From: Terana coerulea
Taxonomy: Eukaryota > Basidiomycota > Agaricomycetes > Polyporales > Phanerochaetaceae
DNA: 64,000 nt
Direction: 5' to 3'
NCBI GenBank assembly: GCA_024811115.1
Contig: JAKOGH010000399.1
Coordinates: 62,001-126,000, forward strand
The notes under the pieces are model-generated. The model made no database searches. It was not told where the DNA came from and worked only from the letters and a program-made list of their open reading frames with translations. This document shows, one piece after another, positions 48,327 through 59,641 of the stretch. How positions within the stretch are numbered: position 1 is the stretch's first letter; every line of letters starts with the position of its first letter. Position numbers and translations under genes: made by a program.

Positions 48327-48397
48327 AAGAGCATAGTATAATGGCTAGTATTGTGGTCTCCAAAACCTTAGGTAGGTGTTCGATTCACCTTGCTCTT
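48327..48397 (+). tRNA. trnW: tRNA-Trp (CCA)
   Basis: The 71-nt cloverleaf has acceptor AAGAGCA/TGCTCTT, anticodon loop CTCCAAA giving CCA, and T-arm GGTGTTCGATTCACC. CCA pairs with UGG only, yet cox3, cob and intron/unknown ORFs use UGA at conserved Trp positions. Either a second tRNA (UCA) lies outside, or the anticodon C is modified or edited. Confidence 0.92.
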
Positions 48398-48477
48398 GTT
48401 AAGAATTGGGTGTGGTCACGGGGCGCCGGTGAGCGGGTTGTGCCCCTCCCAGGTGTAAGGCTATCGTGCTCCAGGTA

Positions 48478-49150
48478 CGATGCTTGCACCGGGTACCCGA
48501 GAGCTCTCTTGCGCTTGAACCGTGATATCACGAGGCATGCGGTACCGCGAGCCTCCCAGGATGGTCTACCGAATCCTGAGTACATGGTGCATTGATATCA
48601 CGGTTCAAGCTTGCGCTTGCGCATCAAGGGAACCGTGATATCACGACCCCCAGGATGGTCTACCGAATCCTGAGAGAGCACGGAAGGTTGCAGGCGCTCA
48701 GCCTGGATGCCCTCTCAGGTACCTGGCCGAATCCTGAGTACCTGACGTACGTGATCCTGATCCTGAGGATCGCTTCCTGGCACAAGGATTTTATGCACTT
48801 TAATTATTTTTAAGGGCCCTTAGCTTAAAGGTAGAGTACCCGATTGTCAATCGGGGTGATTCCAGTTCGAATCTGGAAGGGCTCGTATATTTAGTATCAG
48901 GATCAGTCAGGCGCACTGCCAGGGTCAGGCTATCGTGCCCCAGGTACAATGCTTGCACCGGGTACCCGAGAGCTCTCTTGCGCTTGAACCGTGATATCAC
49001 GAGGCATGCGGTACCGCGAGCCTCCCAGGATGGTCTACCGAATCCTGAGTACATGGTGCATTGATATCACGGTTCAAGCTTGCGCTTGCGCATCAAGGGA
49101 ACCGTGATATCACGACCCCAGGATGGTCTACCGAATCCTGAGAGAGCACG
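48478..49150. repeat. pair of about 190-bp composite blocks after trnW and trnD
   Basis: Near-identical copies at 48478-48675 and 48948-49150, each just downstream of a tRNA. Modules: GCACCGGGTACCCGAGAGCTC, TTGAACCGTGATATCACG, GGCATGCGGTACCGCGAGCC, CAGGATGGTCTACCGAATCC, TGCATTGATATCACGGTTCA, CGCTTGCGCATCAAGG. The same composite occurs at 1099-1225, 38341-38490 and 63212-63345, and inverted at 5625-5740, 20575-20720 and 45870-46015. Confidence 0.88.
48814..48884 (+). tRNA. trnD: tRNA-Asp (GUC)
   Basis: The 71-nt cloverleaf has acceptor GGGCCCT/AGGGCTC, anticodon arm CCCGA-TTGTCAA-TCGGG and T-arm CCAGTTCGAATCTGG. Confidence 0.95.
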
Positions 49151-49770
49151 GAAGGTACCTGGGGGTCGGGATATCCCGATTGCACCTGGTTCAGTCAGTC
49201 GGGTCGTTATATCCCGGAGCCGGTCCCAGGCGCTCCTCATGTACTCAGGTACCTGGCGCATGGTCTACGAATGCGCACTCCGTGAAGGTAGTCGCGATAT
49301 CGCGGTATCCTGGGTACGTGATCCTGAGTACATGATGGACGTCAGACCTGAAACTAAATAAAATTAGATAAAATCCATATAAAAAAATAATATAATAAAT
49401 TAATAAATATAAGCATCAAAATATGGTCGTTTGTGTGACCTTGTGTTCCTCAGGATGCTCCAGGTGTCGCTCCCTCGTGCACACGCCGCGCACGATCAGG
49501 AACAGTCAGTCGGGTCGGGGTCGTGTCGTGATATCACGGTTCACGTAGCCGGTCCCAGGCGCTCAGGATTCGGTAGACCATCCTGGGTACGTGATCCTGA
49601 CCCTTGATGCGCAAGCGCAAGCTTGTCAGGTACCTGGGATGGGCTACCGCTCCTCATGTACTCAGGTACCTGAGTACATGAGGGTCGTGATCCTGAGGAT
49701 CAGGTGTCGACTGATTCCGGTTCAGATACCTGAGGGGGTGGGCTTATAAAATGAATAACTTTTTTGAGTA

Positions 49771-51959
49771 ATGCTATTTATTAGTATTTTAATTTTAATA
49801 GTGGCTATGGCCCTACATTCCAAATATATTTCACCCATTCTATTCACTAGAATAGCAGCTATAGTCTTTATTTATGCCGGAGCACTATCTTTTAATGCTT
49901 TTTATATTCAGTCAATTGGATCAGGTATAGGTATCTATAGTGGATTATTTCATGTAACTACGGTATCTCAATTATTAGATACTTTCATTTTTTTAATAGG
50001 TTCTCTTATTTTAGTAGCTTGGCCTTCATTATCTAAATCTTCATTAACAAAAGTGTCTCCAGGATGGTCTCGTTCTCGGGTATTCGCTAGAGCAGGGTCA
50101 GGATCACCCGGTTCCCTTGCGCTTGCGCATCCCACATATATGGTACCTGAAGCCGAACCTGGTTCCGAATCCGGTAGCCACCCGGTAGCTGAGAGAATAA
50201 ATAATGCTGCAGAGTATTCTTTAATTGTAGTATTTAGTACTTTAGGAGCATCTTTATTAGTATCTTCAGCTGACTTAATCTCAATGTATTTAAGTATTGA
50301 ATTACAATCATTTGGTGTATATATTTTATCTACTCTATATCGAGACTCGGAATCCGCGACTTCTGCAGGTTTAAAATATTTTTTATTAGGAGGTCTATCC
50401 TCTTGTTTAATTTTATTGGGTGCAGGTATAATATATTCATTTACAGGTTTAACTAACTTTGAATCAATATATAGCATAGTTTCAGTATCTGATAGTCAAA
50501 GTATTACACAAGGTTTAAGTTTAGGTTTAATTATAATTATTGTAGGATTCTTATTTAAAATAGCTGCTGCTCCTTTACACAATTGGTCTCCAGATGTGTA
50601 TGATGATACTCCTACAATAGTCACAATTTGGTTAACAATTATGCCGAAAATATCTATAGTAATCTTTTTATTGGAATTACAAAGTCAAATCGGTTTAATA
50701 GGAAATGGCCACAGCCAGGATGCTCTAGCGAATCCTGACAATGTATCAATCTTATCAGTGGTGGATTTATTAGGTAATGCTAATTCAGTGGTGTGGCCTC
50801 AGGTACCTGGACAGACAGCATATATATTAAAAAATTTATTATTAATAAGTTCCTTATTATCATTAATAATAGGTACAGTTGTAGGGTTAGCTCAATCTAG
50901 AATTAAACGATTATTAACTTATAGTACAATATCTCACATAGGATTTATATTATTAGCTTTAGCTATTAATAGTGAACAATCTGTAGATTCCTTAATATTC
51001 TATATAATTCAATATTCAATAACAAATTTAAATACTTTTTTAGTTATTTTAGCATTAGGTTATATAATAAAAACTTCCCTTCGATCGTATGGCTTGCGGA
51101 CCTGGGTGCGTGAGCCGATCCTGACTCGTGATATCACGTCACCATCAGAGCAGGGTGGTCAGGATCACGGCACACAGGATGCTCTAGCGAACCCTGGCCT
51201 TCAGGATCACGTTCCTCAGGATCAGGATCGGCTCACGCACCCTGGCCCTGGCGATCCTCATGTACATGCATGGTCTACGAATGCGCGGGATATCCCGATT
51301 GCACCTGGCCGTGCTGCGGATTCGGTAGACCAAGCCCACCCTGAGTACCTGAGAGAAACAGACATTAAATTTATATCTGAACTTAAAGGACAATTTTTGC
51401 TAATCCATTATTAAGTATAAGTTTAACTGTTTGTCTATTCTCTATGGCTGGTATACCACCATTAATGGGATTTTTCGCTAAACAATTTGTTCTATATTCT
51501 GCAATACAAAGCGGATACTATTTTATGGCTATAATTGGTATAATAGTTAGTGTAATTAGTGCTTCTTATTATTTAAAAGTAATTAAAGTATTACACTCTT
51601 CTATCGCGTCCCCCGACCAGGCCCAGGTGTCCCAGGATGGTCACGTGAACCGTGAACCGGGATATCCCTCCTCATGTACATGCATGGTCTACGAAAGCGC
51701 ACTCCGTGAAGGTAGACCAACCTGGGACACCCAGGCTGCGGATGCGGTAGCCCATGCCCATCACGTACGTGATCCTGAGACACGAGCGAATCCTGAGCAT
51801 ATTCATGATCTTGAAGCACGGGGCACGGAATCAATTATTACTAGTTCCCATAGTTTTTTAATCTCTACCTTAACTTTATCAATTTTATTATTTGTTTTAA
51901 AACCTTCTATATTGTTAAATAGTACACAATTACTTTCATTATCTTTATTTTATTATTAA
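49771..51959 (+). CDS. nad2: NADH dehydrogenase subunit 2, with in-frame palindromic inserts
   Basis: Membrane antiporter-like subunit of complex I. It starts [20 protein letters not shown] and shows [60 protein letters not shown] and [20 protein letters not shown]. One T is missing in T5 at 51394-51398 (ELKGQFF...), splitting the open frame at 51414. GC-rich repeat sequence is inserted without stops at about 50058-50190, 50712-50742, 50799-50813, 51090-51356 and 51604-51833, mostly in loops between membrane helices, adding well over 150 residues. The TAA overlaps the nad3 ATG by one base. Whether the inserts are translated or removed is unknown. Confidence 0.93.
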
Positions 51960-52318
51960 TGAATAATATTTTAATGCTTTTTATTTTTGTTCCTATTTTA
52001 TCTCTTATTTTACTTGCTTTAAACCTATTATTAGCTCCTCATATGCCTTATGAAGCTAAAGTTTCAGCTTACGAATGTGGTTATAACGCAATACCCGGTC
52101 AAACAAGATCTACTTTCCAAATTCAATTTTATTTAGTTGCTATTCTTTTTTTAGTATTTGATCTAGAAATTTTATTACTGCTTCCTATAGCTGTATCTCT
52201 ATATCATGTGGGTACATTTGGCTTTAGTGTTGCAGTTATATTCTTTATCGTATTAACAATTGGTTTCGTATTAGAAATTGGATCTGGTGCAATTCAAATA
52301 ACAACATCAGCGAAGTAG
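51959..52318 (+). CDS. nad3: NADH dehydrogenase subunit 3
   Basis: Small complex I membrane subunit of 119 aa, with the conserved loop YECGYNAIPGQTRSTFQIQF including the active/deactive-switch cysteine. It ends LEIGSGAIQITTSAK. The start overlaps the nad2 stop by one base. Intact and insert-free. Confidence 0.97.
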   Translation: MNNILMLFIFVPILSLILLALNLLLAPHMPYEAKVSAYECGYNAIPGQTRSTFQIQFYLVAILFLVFDLEILLLLPIAVSLYHVGTFGFSVAVIFFIVLTIGFVLEIGSGAIQITTSAK

Positions 52319-53690
52319 TAGTCTTCGCGCCTTCAGGTACCTGTTCCTGCGTCCTGTTCCCGCGTCCTGTTCCTGTTACCTGGGGTCGCCAGGATCACGT
52401 CCCTCCCAGGGCCAGGATCTCAGGCTGCGGTAGCCCATGCCCATCACTACGTGATCCTGAGGCTCTCAGGATTCGGTAGTCGCGGCCATCGCCAGGTACC
52501 TGAGTACATGCTGCAGGTACCTGATCCTGAATCGCGGTATCCTGGTCTTTGATGCGCAAGCGCAAGGCACGGGATACCGCGATATCGCGACTACCGAATC
52601 CATGCTTGCGGTAGCCCATCCATGTACATGAGGCTCGCGGTACCGCATGCCTCCCAGGTACCTGAGTGTCGTGATATCACGGTTCACGGTTCAAGCGCAA
52701 GAGCACCAGGCTTGCTCGCGGAATGCGGTATCCGCGAGCATGCCCAGGATGGGCATGCGGTACCGCGAGCAAGCCAGGATGGTCTCCTTCACGGAGTGCT
52801 GGGCATGGGCTTCCGCAGCCGCATCCTGAGTACTCAGGTACCTGGGAGGAGCGCTTGATGGGCTCATGTACTCAGGATTCGGAGACCATCCTGGTGTATG
52901 GGCTACCGCAAGCTCGCGGATACCGCATTCCGCGAGCAAGCCTCATCACCCTGATCCTGAGGGTCGTGTCGTGTCGTGGTCGTGATATCACGGTTCACGG
53001 TTCACGGTTCACGGTTCCCGACTGAATACCGGTTCCCGCTCCCCAGGTACCTGAGAGTCCTGAGCGCCTGAGGATATTGATGGGTTGCTAAAGGATTTAA
53101 CAAAATCCCCATTTCTGATTAAGCTAAATATCAAAAATGACAGGTACCTCCCCCTCAGGTCTCAGTCGGGATGCCAGGATCACGTGGCGTGTCGGGAACC
53201 GTCTCGTGTCCCAGGATACCGCGGCCATCATGTACAAGCGTACCCGAGAGCTCCAGCCTGACACGAGAAGGAGCTCTCGGGATCAGGATCAGGTACCTGC
53301 AGCACTGCTCCCGTATCAGGATCACTCAGGATCACGGTCAGGATTCGGTAGTCGCGATATCGCGGTATCCTGGACCAGGGTACCGCGATATCGCGACTAC
53401 CGAATCCTGAGACGTGCGACTGGGGAGTGCGCCTGGAACCTGATATCACTCAGGATTCGGTAGACCATCTTGGGACTACCGAATCCTGGGTACGTGCGCC
53501 TTACGGCCCTGGCGATATCATGATAATAGTTATATAACGACACGATAAAATTAAAAAATATACAACAAAAAAATTTAATCAAGATTTTAATTATTTTCTT
53601 TAAAAGAGAGTGTTACTAAAGATAATTACCAGGTACCTGAGTGTCGGGATATCCCGGGATTCTAAAATAATAATATTATTATTTACAATA
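52319..53690. repeat. palindromic spacer nad3 to trnG
   Basis: Holds no gene. It includes the third copy (52594-52952) of the composite block seen at 7171 and 8217, CACGGTT tandem units at 52992-53015, and inverted GCGATATCGC pairs at 53340-53405. AT-rich islands at 53090-53140 and 53525-53630. Confidence 0.75.
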
Positions 53691-53760
53691 ACGAGTATAG
53701 TTAAATGGTAAAACATCTGTCTTCCAAATAGATATTACCGGTTCAACCCCGGTTACTCGT
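53691..53760 (+). tRNA. trnG: tRNA-Gly (UCC)
   Basis: The 70-nt cloverleaf has acceptor ACGAGTA/TACTCGT, anticodon arm TCTGT-CTTCCAA-ATAGA and T-arm CCGGTTCAACCCCGG. Confidence 0.93.
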
Positions 53761-54096
53761 ATTCCTCAGAACCAGGAACCTGTTGACTGAGTGAACCTGA
53801 GATCCTGACCCTGCACCAGGTCCCTCTTGTACTCAGGATCACCCAGGTACCTGACCGTGATAGGTAGTCCAGCCTGGGGACGTGCGCCTGATCCTGAGCC
53901 TCAGGTGTTCCAGGATCAGGCGCCCCCGTGAGCTATAGGTCACATGCTCTTCGAAGCCGTATTCTTAATAACATGGTTCAGGGTCAAGTACTCAGGATGG
54001 TCTACCGAATCCTGAGGTCCCAGGTACCCGAGTACACGATCCTGTGTAATGCACGTAAACAGCCTATAATAAATTAGGATTTATCTGGTGTTATAT

Positions 54097-54169
54097 TGAG
54101 TTGTAGTTTAATTTGGAAAAACGTCATTTTTTGGAGGTGAATAATATCAGTTCAAATCTGGTCAACTCA
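54097..54169 (+). tRNA. trnQ: tRNA-Gln (UUG)
   Basis: The 73-nt cloverleaf has acceptor TGAGTTG/CAACTCA, anticodon arm TCATT-TTTTGGA-GGTGA giving TTG, and T-loop TTCAAAT. Confidence 0.87.
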
Positions 54170-54287
54170 GTAGTTGATTTTTAATTTTAAGGCGCCTGGC
54201 CCTGTCCACAGTCTGACACCTGAGGACCTGGATGCCTCCTGAGAGCCGTACCTGGTTCTAAGCAGATAAGTGATTTTACACAAATAA

Positions 54288-54357
54288 GAGGGCAGAACTT
54301 GAAGGTTGAGTGTCTCCCTTTTAAGGAGAAAGTCTTGGTTCGAGTCCAAGTGCCTTT
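54288..54357 (+). tRNA. trnK: tRNA-Lys (UUU)
   Basis: The 70-nt cloverleaf has acceptor GAGGGCA/TGCCTTT with G-U pairs, anticodon arm TCTCC-CTTTTAA-GGAGA and T-arm CTTGGTTCGAGTCCAAG. Confidence 0.92.
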
Positions 54358-55367
54358 AAAAATAAAATTTTTAATAATAAATAATTTAATACCAGGCTTG
54401 CACCGAGGCCAGGATGCGGAGCTCCTCCCAGGTACCTGAGTGCTCAGAATTCGCTAGAGCAACCTGGCGGCCCTTATCCCGAGAGCTCCATCAGGTCGCA
54501 GCCAGAAGCTGGTCAGGTACGCCTTCAGGCGTACCTGAAGGCGTACCTGAAGCCGTACCTGCTCGAGACACGAGGCTGATCCTGATTGTTGAGTATTTAT
54601 TATTAACCCCCATTTTTGTTTATTAAACTTAATGGTTGATAACACACCAAACTAGGCAATGTGGTCACCTGATCACTACCGTTACGTCTCAGGTACCAGC
54701 ATCGTGTCGGATCGCCAGGGCCAGGTGTCAGGATTCAGTCGGTTCCCAGGATGGTCCTGTGATCCTCTCATGTACTCAGGATCAGGTACCAGGCCCTGGC
54801 GGCGATATCGCCAGGATCAGTCAGGTACCTGACTGATCCTGGGCGCCGGGTTCTGCGCCTGATTCTGAGGATATCACGGTTACCGGTTCTCTCGTACAGG
54901 GTGCGGAGCTCCTGAGACCTGAGGGGGGAAGATGCCGGATATTCAGAGTCAGGGTCTATCAGGTACCTAGGTACCTGCTCAGGTATCTGAACAGGTGCCT
55001 GGGGCCTTTGTCCAAAATACTTGCTACGTGCTATCAGGCTATCATGCTTGCATGGCGCATGGCGCACGACAGCACCATACATTCAGGTACCTGGGACATG
55101 AGGAGTGTCGGGTCCTGGCGGTTAACTGAGACGCATCGAGAGCACCAGAAATCGATAGCCGTCAAGATCTTACGGTACAAGGCCGCCAGGTACCTGAGTC
55201 AGGGCTCCAACCTTTCACCTTATTCAGGTACCTGGGCCTGGAGCTCCCTGGTCCTGAGCATCCGGGTGTCCACAACCATCGACCCCTCTGCTTTGCTACA
55301 TCGCTAAAATAAAAAGTCTAAAATTAAAGGGTGATACTTCGGGTAGGTGTAAATTAAACACGAAAAA

Positions 55368-55450
55368 GGGCAGGTGATCCGATTGGTAATGGTGGTTCTC
55401 TGTAAAAGAATTGGTTAGTAGCCGCAAAAGGTTCGATTCCTTTACTGCTC
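55368..55450 (+). tRNA. trnY: tRNA-Tyr (GUA), class II
   Basis: The 83-nt tRNA has an acceptor GGGCAG pairing CTGCTC, anticodon loop CTGTAAA and a long variable arm before T-arm AAAGGTTCGATTCCTTT. A long variable arm is usual for organellar tRNA-Tyr. Confidence 0.9.
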
Positions 55451-57270
55451 AAATAAATAACGGCTGTGCTTACCGGGCCTAGTGCTGAATACTGCTTGTG
55501 CAAGGGCCAGGGTCGTCAGGCGCTCTCGGGCCAGAATCGGCTCTTTCGGGATATTTCTTGATGCGCTCCTCATGTACTCAGGATGCGGCAGCCCAGCACT
55601 CCGTGAAGGAGACCATCCTGGCTTGCTCGCGGTACCGCATGCCCATCCTGGGCATGCTCGCGGATACCGCATTTCGCGAGCAAGCCTGGTGCGCTCCTCA
55701 TGTACTCAGGATGCGGCAGCCCAGCACTCCGTGAAGGAGACCATCCTGGGTACGTGATTCTGGGGAGCGGGTCGTGAACCGTGTCGCATCAGTCAGGATC
55801 AGGTGTCAGGATATCCTGCTCCTGCGCCTGGCAATGCGGTTAGCGAGTACTCAGGTGTCCCAGGCTGCGGATGCGGTAGCCCATGCTCAACACTAGTGAT
55901 CCTGAGGATCGGCACCCGCACCCTGATCCTGGGGAGAGACGGTTCCTGATCCCTATCCTGGTCAGAATGGAGCTCCCGCCGTCGCGTTCCAGGATCACGT
56001 GGCAGGCCGAATCGTCAGGATTCGGTTAACGGTTCAATAAGGCGCAGGACCAGGCGCGGGAGTCGTGAACGGGTCGGTGTATCCCGGTCAGGTACGCATG
56101 TACATGATGGCCGGGACATTTCGACCCGGGCACGACCCGACTGAATCCTGTATCCTGTGGTAGGTACTTGTTGTACTCAGGTACCTGGCGGCCCTGCAAT
56201 CTGGGGCCCATCCTATTCTGAAACCACAAGCAAAAATGGGGGTTTGCGAAGCTTATAAATCCAGCGGCTGGGTTGAGGGGATGCCTCCAGATTTTCAAGT
56301 ACTCGTTGACACTCTCAGTCTTACACCGGGGTCAGGTCACAGGTCTTGAGGCGCAAGCGCAAGCACGGGTACCCAAGCGCTTCAGGTTGCAGGTACTTGT
56401 CGTCAGGATTCGACAGACCATCCTCTCCCCAGGATCAGGGTGCGTGACCCGATCCTCAGGATCACGTAGTGATGGGCATGGGCTACCGCATCCGCAGCCT
56501 GGGACACCTGAGTACACGCTAACCGTAACATACCGTGTCAGGATCAGCTCTCAGGTACACATGAACATGATGGTCTGCGGACCAGACGCACGTACCCAGG
56601 ATTCGGTAGTCCCAGGATGGTCTACCGAATTCTGAGCGATATCGCGATATCCTGAGATCCTGATGCCCATCACCCTGGTACCGTGCTATCATGCTATCCT
56701 GCTATCATGCTTGCATGGCGCATGGCGCATGGCGCACGCCACGAGAAACGGGAGGTACCTGGAGACCCTTACTTACTGATCCCGAGAGCTCTCGTGCCCC
56801 AGGATGGCCTACCGAATCCTGAGGTATATCCCGGTTCACGGTTAACGTCCGCCAGGATCAATCAGTCAGGATGGTCATCAGGATCACGCGCAGGTTTCAG
56901 GTACCTGTCGGGATATCCCGACAGGTACCTGAAGCCTGACACGTGCGCCTGGTCCGAATCCTGATGTGACTACGTAAGACCTGATGCGCTCGGGTACCCG
57001 TGCTTGCGCTTGCGCCTCAAGACCTGTCATCTGACCCTGAGATCCTGGAGTATTCGAATCAGTAAGTCAGGTCAGGATTCTCAGGATCACTAGTGATGGG
57101 CATGGGCATGGTCTACCGAATCCGCATCCGCAGCCTGGAACCCTGATCCTGGCGTTCGTGATTCTGGGTATATGAGACACCTGGACCTGGACCTGGTACC
57201 CTCCAGGGAAAAACTCCGCAAGCCGCGGATATTTTTAATATCCCCAATTTACATATTTTAAAGCTAATAA

Positions 57271-57348
57271 GGGAGATTTGACACTGGTAGGTCGATACAT
57301 TTGCTAAATGTCGGGGCAACTCTTGGGAGTTCGATTCTCTCATCTCCC
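57271..57348 (+). tRNA. trnS: tRNA-Ser (GCU), class II
   Basis: The 78-nt tRNA has acceptor GGGAGAT/ATCTCCC, anticodon loop TTGCTAA and a variable arm before GGAGTTCGATTCTC. Confidence 0.92.
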
Positions 57349-57989
57349 TTTTAATTAAAATAGTTTCGGTTACCTCAGTCGCCTGACGCAGTCAGGATCA
57401 GGCGGCCCTAGTAACAAGGTCCAGGGTCCCCGGTCCGAGATAAAGGGCCTGGGGTCACCGCACGTTCGATGGCCCCTTAAATCGGTGCTTCATTTATCCA
57501 GATAACACCCTTATCAGATACCTGATCCAGTTAACAGGGTAAGGCTCAGGTTGTCGCGATATCACCCTGGCGCTTAGGTACCTGGTGTTCGCGGGTCAGG
57601 ATGGTCTACCTATCACGGAATGAACCGTGATATCACTCAGGATCAGGGTGCGTGAGTCGATCCTGGGCCTGGGAGAGCTCTCGGGATCAGGATTCGGACC
57701 AGGCGCACGTACCCAGGATTCGGTAGTCCCAGGATGGTCTACCGAATCCTGAGCGATATCGCGGTATTTTGAGATCCTGATGTCGCGAACCGGAAGCGGA
57801 ATATCTCTCAGGATTAGGATCGGGTCACGCACCCTGGCCCTGGCGCAGCAAGATTCGGTAGTCGCGGCCAGGATGGTCTACCGAATCCTGAATCGCGGTA
57901 TCCTGATCCTGAATCACGGTTCCCGGTTCACGCATCTGGCCCTGGCTGAGTACCTAGGTAGATAGATATAATAATTATTATTTAAATTT

Positions 57990-58061
57990 AAGACTGTAGC
58001 ATAATTGGCAATGCATTCCGCTCATAATGGAACAGATCGTGGTTCAAGTCCATGCGGTCTT
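57990..58061 (+). tRNA. trnM: tRNA-Met (CAU)
   Basis: The 72-nt cloverleaf has acceptor AAGACTG/CGGTCTT, anticodon arm TTCCG-CTCATAA-TGGAA and T-loop TTCAAGT. It could be initiator or elongator, or an Ile tRNA with modified C; not resolvable here. Confidence 0.9.
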
Positions 58062-58612
58062 ATTAGTATTATCAAGACGACGGTGTGGCTACGGCCTCTC
58101 GTACTCTAAGGCTAAGAGAGGCGGGCTGTTTTAGGGCTCTCAGGTACCTGGTCAAGGCGACCAGGAACCTGAGAGCCCTCGATGCTCCTAGTGCCCCCGA
58201 GCCTTGTTCACGATCCAGGTTCTCTAGGTACCTCCCACAGGATATCCTGTGGGAGGTGTCAGCCGGGTCGACCCTCTCACGGAATCCGCGCCTTGTCCTG
58301 GTGATTGTCGTACCTGGGTACGTGATCCTGGCCCTGGACGTGATCCTGGTTTTTATTAACTATTTTTAAAAAATGTTGTAAAAGAGTCAGTATTTGCTGC
58401 AGGCTAAGATGCACGGAAGGTACCTTCCGTGCACCCTGAGCCTTACCCTGTGATCTGGACCAGGTACCTGAGGAGGATGGACTCATGATCGCCAGGGTAG
58501 GCATCAGGTAGCTGATCCGCATCCTGATGTACCTGGCGGTGCACGATAGCCCCCGATGCTCCTCTCAGGATCAGGTACGATGCGCTCGGCGCGGGATATC
58601 CCTACCCGTGCA

Positions 58613-59641
58613 CCAGGCTTGCTCGCGGAATGCGGTATCCGCGAGCATGCCCAGGATGGGCATGCGGTACCGCGAGCAAGCCAGGATGGTCTCCTTCACG
58701 GAGTGCTGGGCTGCCGCATCCTGAGAACATGAGGAGCGCTCCAGGCTTGCTCGCGGAATGCGGTATCCGCGAGCATGCCCAGGATGGGCATGCGGTACCG
58801 CGAGCAAGCCAGGATGGTCTCCTTCACGGAGTGCTGGGCTGCCGCATCCTGAGTACATGAGGAGCGCATCAAGGGATATCCCGAGACACCTGGGTGTCTC
58901 GATACGGCTACCTGGATCAGGGCAACCGAACACTTCCTCCGGATGCTTAATTTACACTAAACAAATTTTATTTTACACCATATCAATTTAAGGGTATTTG
59001 GCCGAGTCTGGTTTATGGCGCTTATCTTGAAAATAAGCACTTCTAAAAAAAGTCGTAAGTTCAAATCTTACAGTGCCCTAATTAAATAAAAAGTATCAGG
59101 TACTCAGGTGTCAGGGTCGGAAATCGCCTCTTGCCAGGATCAGGGTGCGTGTGCCGACCCTCAGGATCACTAGTGGTGGGCATGGGCTACCGCATCCGCA
59201 GCCTGGGACACCTGAGTACACGCTAACCGCATTGCCAGGCGCAGGAGCAGGATATCCTGACACCTGATCCTGACTGATGCGACACGGTTCACGACCCGCT
59301 CCCCAGGATCACGTACCCTGGTACGATGCTTGTCAGGATTCGGTAGACCATCCTGGGTACGTGATCCTGAATCCCGACCCATGCACCAGGCTTGCTCGCG
59401 GAATGCGGTATCCGCGAGCATGCCCAGGATGGGCATGCGGTACCGCGAGCAAGCCAGGATGGTCTCCTTCACGGAGTGCTGGGCTGCCGCATCCTGAGTA
59501 CATGAGGAGCGCACCAGGCTTGCTCGCGGAATGCGGTATCCGCGAGCATGCCCAGGATGGGCATGCGGTACCGCGAGCAAGCCAGGATGGTCTCCTTCAC
59601 GGAGTGCTGGGCTGCCGCATCCTGAGTACATGAGGAGCGCA
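58613..59641. repeat. two 128-bp tandem duplications on either side of trnS(UGA)
   Basis: The unit begins CCAGGCTTGCTCGCGGAATG and ends CATGAGGAGCGC. Two adjacent copies start at 58613 and 58741, and two more start at 59386 and 59514, all at a 128-base period and nearly identical. The unit contains two GCTCGCGG-type hairpins and CTCCTTCACGGAG. Single copies with small changes occur at 55563-55690 (inverted). Confidence 0.9.
58991..59079 (+). tRNA. trnS: tRNA-Ser (UGA), class II
   Basis: The 89-nt tRNA has acceptor AGGGTAT/GTGCCCT, anticodon arm GCTTAT-CTTGAAA-ATAAGC, a variable arm and T-arm GTAAGTTCAAATCTTAC. Confidence 0.93.

Larger units (their letters stand above)
53761..57270. repeat. 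palindromic spacers around trnQ, trnK, trnY up to trnS
   Basis: No protein gene. It includes a GCGTACCTGAAG tandem at 54517-54560, a GCGGATACCGC-type block at 55560-55750, GCATGGCGCATGGCGCATGG at about 56713-56732 and a CAGGTACCTGTCGGGATATC-centred long palindrome at 56895-56935. AT-rich islands are small (54050-54100, 54240-54300, 55300-55370). Confidence 0.65.
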
